A stretch of 22,513 nucleotides of DNA from JBCBWG01 sp964579305 (GTDB lineage: Bacteria; Pseudomonadota; Alphaproteobacteria; Rhizobiales; Hyphomicrobiaceae): the NCBI GenBank assembly GCA_964579305.1, contig CAZOGY010000052.1, positions 1 through 22,513 on the forward strand. Reading direction: 5' to 3'. This document shows, one piece after another, positions 22,478-22,513 of the stretch; position 1 is the first letter of the stretch; each line of letters begins with the position of its first letter. The notes beneath the pieces are model-generated. The model had not been told where the DNA came from. It searched no databases and saw nothing but the letters and a program-made list of their open reading frames with translations. Both the position numbers and the translations under genes were made by a program.

Positions 22478-22513
22478 GTGTTGCGTTTCAGACATTTGCC
22501 ACCAGCCGACTGA
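22478..22513 (+). repeat. Palindromic repeat family 2, copy B (cut by the window end)
   Basis: These 36 bases match 17005-17040 with only two differences (C to G at the sixth base, A to C at the 29th). The window stops where copy A continues into its right arm, so the palindrome cannot be confirmed here. With copy A it brackets the whole otsB-GH15-otsA-glk operon in direct orientation. Confidence 0.65.

Larger units (their letters stand above)
22194..22513. other. Intergenic region after glk
   Basis: No gene is supported in these 320 bases. Visible elements are a short hairpin TCTGAG-CGCA-CTCAGA at 22328-22343 without a following T-tract, a 10-bp inverted repeat at 22383-22434, the 12-base palindrome CCGCAATTGCGG at 22441-22452, and a partial copy of repeat family 2 at the end. 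I see no intrinsic terminator for the trehalose operon. Confidence 0.5.

Noticed and set aside
1..22513. CRISPR array, transposase, integrase, tRNA or prophage content
   Set aside because: No regularly spaced repeats, no such coding frames and no tRNA-like TTCGAATC arms in a cloverleaf context were found. The dispersed repeats are too few and too far apart for an array.

Overview
This window is a GC-rich, gene-dense stretch of chromosome. Protein families and gene order point to an alphaproteobacterium, most likely of the Hyphomicrobiales/rhizobial side. I can support 15 protein-coding genes. I recognise no rRNA, tRNA, CRISPR array or transposase.

Layout. (1) 1-260: intergenic, with one copy of a dispersed repeat (hairpin plus a conserved tail). 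(2) 261-3906, minus strand: a secreted UshA-type 5'-nucleotidase, an intrinsic terminator, then a quinone oxidoreductase (PIG3-like) translationally coupled to a DUF2189 membrane protein. (3) 3916-4298: a divergent intergenic region with a 19-bp inverted repeat followed by a strong plus-strand intrinsic terminator. It is a candidate small RNA or attenuating leader. (4) 4299-9481, plus strand: a GldA/GldF/GldG-like ABC system (ATPase, ABC-2 permease, auxiliary membrane protein) ending with a DUF4340 protein. A possible terminator and a second copy of the first repeat follow. (5) 9702-16048, minus strand: a cluster read in the order FabI-like reductase, DUF3141 alpha/beta hydrolase with a PHA-synthase-like Cys-Asp-His triad, MaoC-phosphotransacylase fusion, acetate/propionate kinase, and a small TIGR01244-type protein. 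(6) 16239-16880: a small exported TPR protein, divergent from the FabI operon. (7) 16881-17156: a palindromic repeat element. (8) 17157-22193, plus strand: otsB, a GH15 glycosidase, otsA and glk, each overlapping the next by four bases. (9) 22194-22513: intergenic, with inverted repeats and a second copy of the 17005 element at the very end.

How the genes may work together. The trehalose operon encodes synthesis (OtsA, OtsB) together with a possible trehalase (GH15) and a glucokinase, which would close a trehalose-glucose-G6P cycle. The FabI/DUF3141/MaoC-PTA/AckA operon brings together enzymes for enoyl, acyl-CoA, acyl-phosphate and free-acid interconversion next to a PhaC-like thiol acyltransferase. 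It is the best candidate here for a poorly described pathway, perhaps in short-chain hydroxyacyl or polyhydroxyalkanoate metabolism. That role is inference. The Gld-like cluster has no visible gliding partners.
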